Shown here in pieces: positions 63,013-64,000 of a stretch of 64,000 nucleotides of DNA. The DNA is taken from positions 1 to 64,000 of the forward strand of contig VFZE01000004.1 in NCBI GenBank assembly GCA_016871315.1, given 5' to 3'. The notes under the pieces are model-generated. The model was not told where the DNA came from. It saw only the letters and a program-made list of their open reading frames with translations, and made no database searches. Position 1 is the first letter of the stretch. Each line of letters begins with the position of its first letter. Both the position numbers and the translations under genes were made by a program. This stretch comes from Acidimicrobiia bacterium. Its GTDB lineage: Bacteria > Acidobacteriota > Terriglobia > Bryobacterales > Bryobacteraceae.

Positions 63013-64000
63013 CTAGCACGGCAGAAACGTGAACACCACGCTTCCAATGAGGAACCAGATGGCGGCGAAAATCAGCCCGTAGCCGAAGAATCCGCGAAAG
63101 TCGACGTTGGTGATACCGGCGACGACGACATACCAGAAGGGGGAGGTGAGGTTGCCCATGTGATCCCCTACGCTCAGGCTGAGGATGCCCCGCTGCACAG
63201 AGACACCGACCGACTCGGCCACTTTGGAGGTCACATAGCCTTGCACGGCCCACTGGCCGCCGCTGGAAGGAATAAAGATGGCAAAGACGGCGCTGACGGC
63301 GGCGGTGAGCACTGGGAAGCTGAGCGGGGTGGCGATGTGGGAGATAAGACCGGCAAGCCTTTCGCCGGTGGAGGTGAACTGGACAAGCCCGGCGACGCCG
63401 GCGTAAAGATGATAGACGACCATCACGGCCCAACCCGTGGAGGCCGCCTTCTGAAGAGCGCGCGTGAAGGAATGCACGTTGCCGTGCAGCAGCAGGCAGG
63501 CCAGTAGCAGCGTAGTGTTCAGGGAATTGATATCGAGGCTGGCGCCCTTGGCGATGAAATGGAACCAGAGCCATGCGCAGAGCGCGGCGCTGAGAACAAC
63601 GGTCCAGAAGCTGTTGCGCTCGGCACGTTCGGAAAAGGACTGCGGGGCTGCGAGTTCGGCGGGCCCTGGTTCCAACAGGACGCTAGTGCCGGGGAATTCG
63701 GAAACAGGCCGGCATTTTGAGGGCATCAGCCAGCATCCGGCGATCATGACGGCAGCCAAAAAGACAACCTCGTGTACGAGGGCGGCCGGCGACCAGATGG
63801 TAGTCTTCAGGGAAACGATGCCGATTTCTTTCTCCAGAAAATGTCCGGGCGTGGCCACCAGCAACGGAGCGGAGGCCGAGAGGCCGAACTGCCAGACTGC
63901 GTTGGCGGCCCAGATCACGGCAAGAAAGAAGAGAAAGTCGATCTTGAGGCCTTTGCGTTCGGCCTCACGCGCAAAGTAGACGGCGACAATCGGGCTGAGT
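63013..64000 (-). CDS. atoE: AtoE-type short-chain fatty acid transporter (N-terminus beyond window)
   Basis: The frame is open to the right edge at 64000, so the N-terminal part is missing; about 328 codons are visible. Multiple hydrophobic helices and AVSAVFAIFIPSSGGQWAVQGYVTSKVA, then ILSLSVGDHMGNLTSPFWYVVVAGI match the C-terminal signature of AtoE/SCFA permeases. The protein ends in FLIGSVVFTFLPC. Such permeases take up short-chain fatty acids for oxidation, consistent with the acyl-CoA genes nearby though they are not in one operon. Confidence 0.9.
   Translation of the reverse strand, partial: LSPIVAVYFAREAERKGLKIDFLFFLAVIWAANAVWQFGLSASAPLLVATPGHFLEKEIGIVSLKTTIWSPAALVHEVVFLAAVMIAGCWLMPSKCRPVSEFPGTSVLLEPGPAELAAPQSFSERAERNSFWTVVLSAALCAWLWFHFIAKGASLDINSLNTTLLLACLLLHGNVHSFTRALQKAASTGWAVMVVYHLYAGVAGLVQFTSTGERLAGLISHIATPLSFPVLTAAVSAVFAIFIPSSGGQWAVQGYVTSKVAESVGVSVQRGILSLSVGDHMGNLTSPFWYVVVAGITNVDFRGFFGYGLIFAAIWFLIGSVVFTFLPC

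Overview
The window is high-GC chromosomal DNA from a bacterium that looks like an Acidobacteriota, probably a Bryobacterales (Solibacter-like) lineage. The taxonomic call rests on family content, not on a search: an exported BNR-repeat protein ends in a C-terminal domain resembling the Solibacter-type TIGR03437 domain, a PadR regulator is followed by a degraded duplicated-orphan-permease (ADOP-type) gene, and there are a TIGR02999-like ECF sigma factor, an S46 peptidase, a form-II CoxSLMG cluster and a large sortilin/BNR protein. No phage, CRISPR array or intact insertion sequence was seen. A possible IS110 start fragment lies at the left edge.

Layout. 1-1044: possible IS110 remnant, a CcbP-like gene and tRNA-Pro(GGG). 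1084-3603: a badly broken hybrid sensor kinase. 3630-9445: ATP synthase operon atpF'-F-H-A-G-D-C on the minus strand, without atpB and atpE. 9573-15515: a PHP/alpha-beta-hydrolase fusion, a BNR + TIGR03437-like protein, a FecR protein, TenA and a DUF1801 protein. 15547-22914: a mosaic of decayed genes (amidohydrolase, cupin, Ser/Thr kinase, esterase) between intact ones (hicBA, Gfo/Idh oxidoreductase, glycerophosphodiesterase, ECF sigma factor, HDOD protein). 23052-27147: coxSLMG. 27402-31739: Gly-rich exported protein, ceramidase-like protein and S46 peptidase, all minus strand. 31883-37324: ATP-grasp protein, a Phd/PIN toxin-antitoxin pair and a giant BNR protein. 37369-39210: PadR plus a broken ADOP permease. 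39240-44824: five-gene minus-strand operon (secreted hydrolase, ABC exporter, nuclease-like protein, DUF697 protein). 44873-47309: YggS, a glycosyltransferase, tRNA-Cys, a second hicBA and tRNA-Leu. 47340-48751: aldo/keto-reductase-like protein and a two-component remnant. 48786-54313: porin, then amt-glnK-glnD. 54368-56488: Rieske protein and a cytochrome b/diheme c fusion. 56474-64000: two acyl-CoA dehydrogenases, a thioesterase, a CurA-like reductase, a large GT2/GT39 fusion, and an AtoE transporter cut by the window edge.

Functionally, the window carries aerobic energy metabolism (F1Fo ATP synthase, a quinol-oxidising b/c complex, CoxL-type molybdenum hydroxylase), ammonium uptake with PII/GlnD control, fatty-acid oxidation and short-chain fatty-acid uptake, and secreted peptide and glycan chemistry. 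The most striking feature is gene decay: seven loci carry internal deletions and/or frameshifts next to intact operons, and there are three small toxin-antitoxin modules. This could mean a genome undergoing reduction. Some single-base lesions could instead be assembly errors, but the missing domain-size segments are harder to explain that way.
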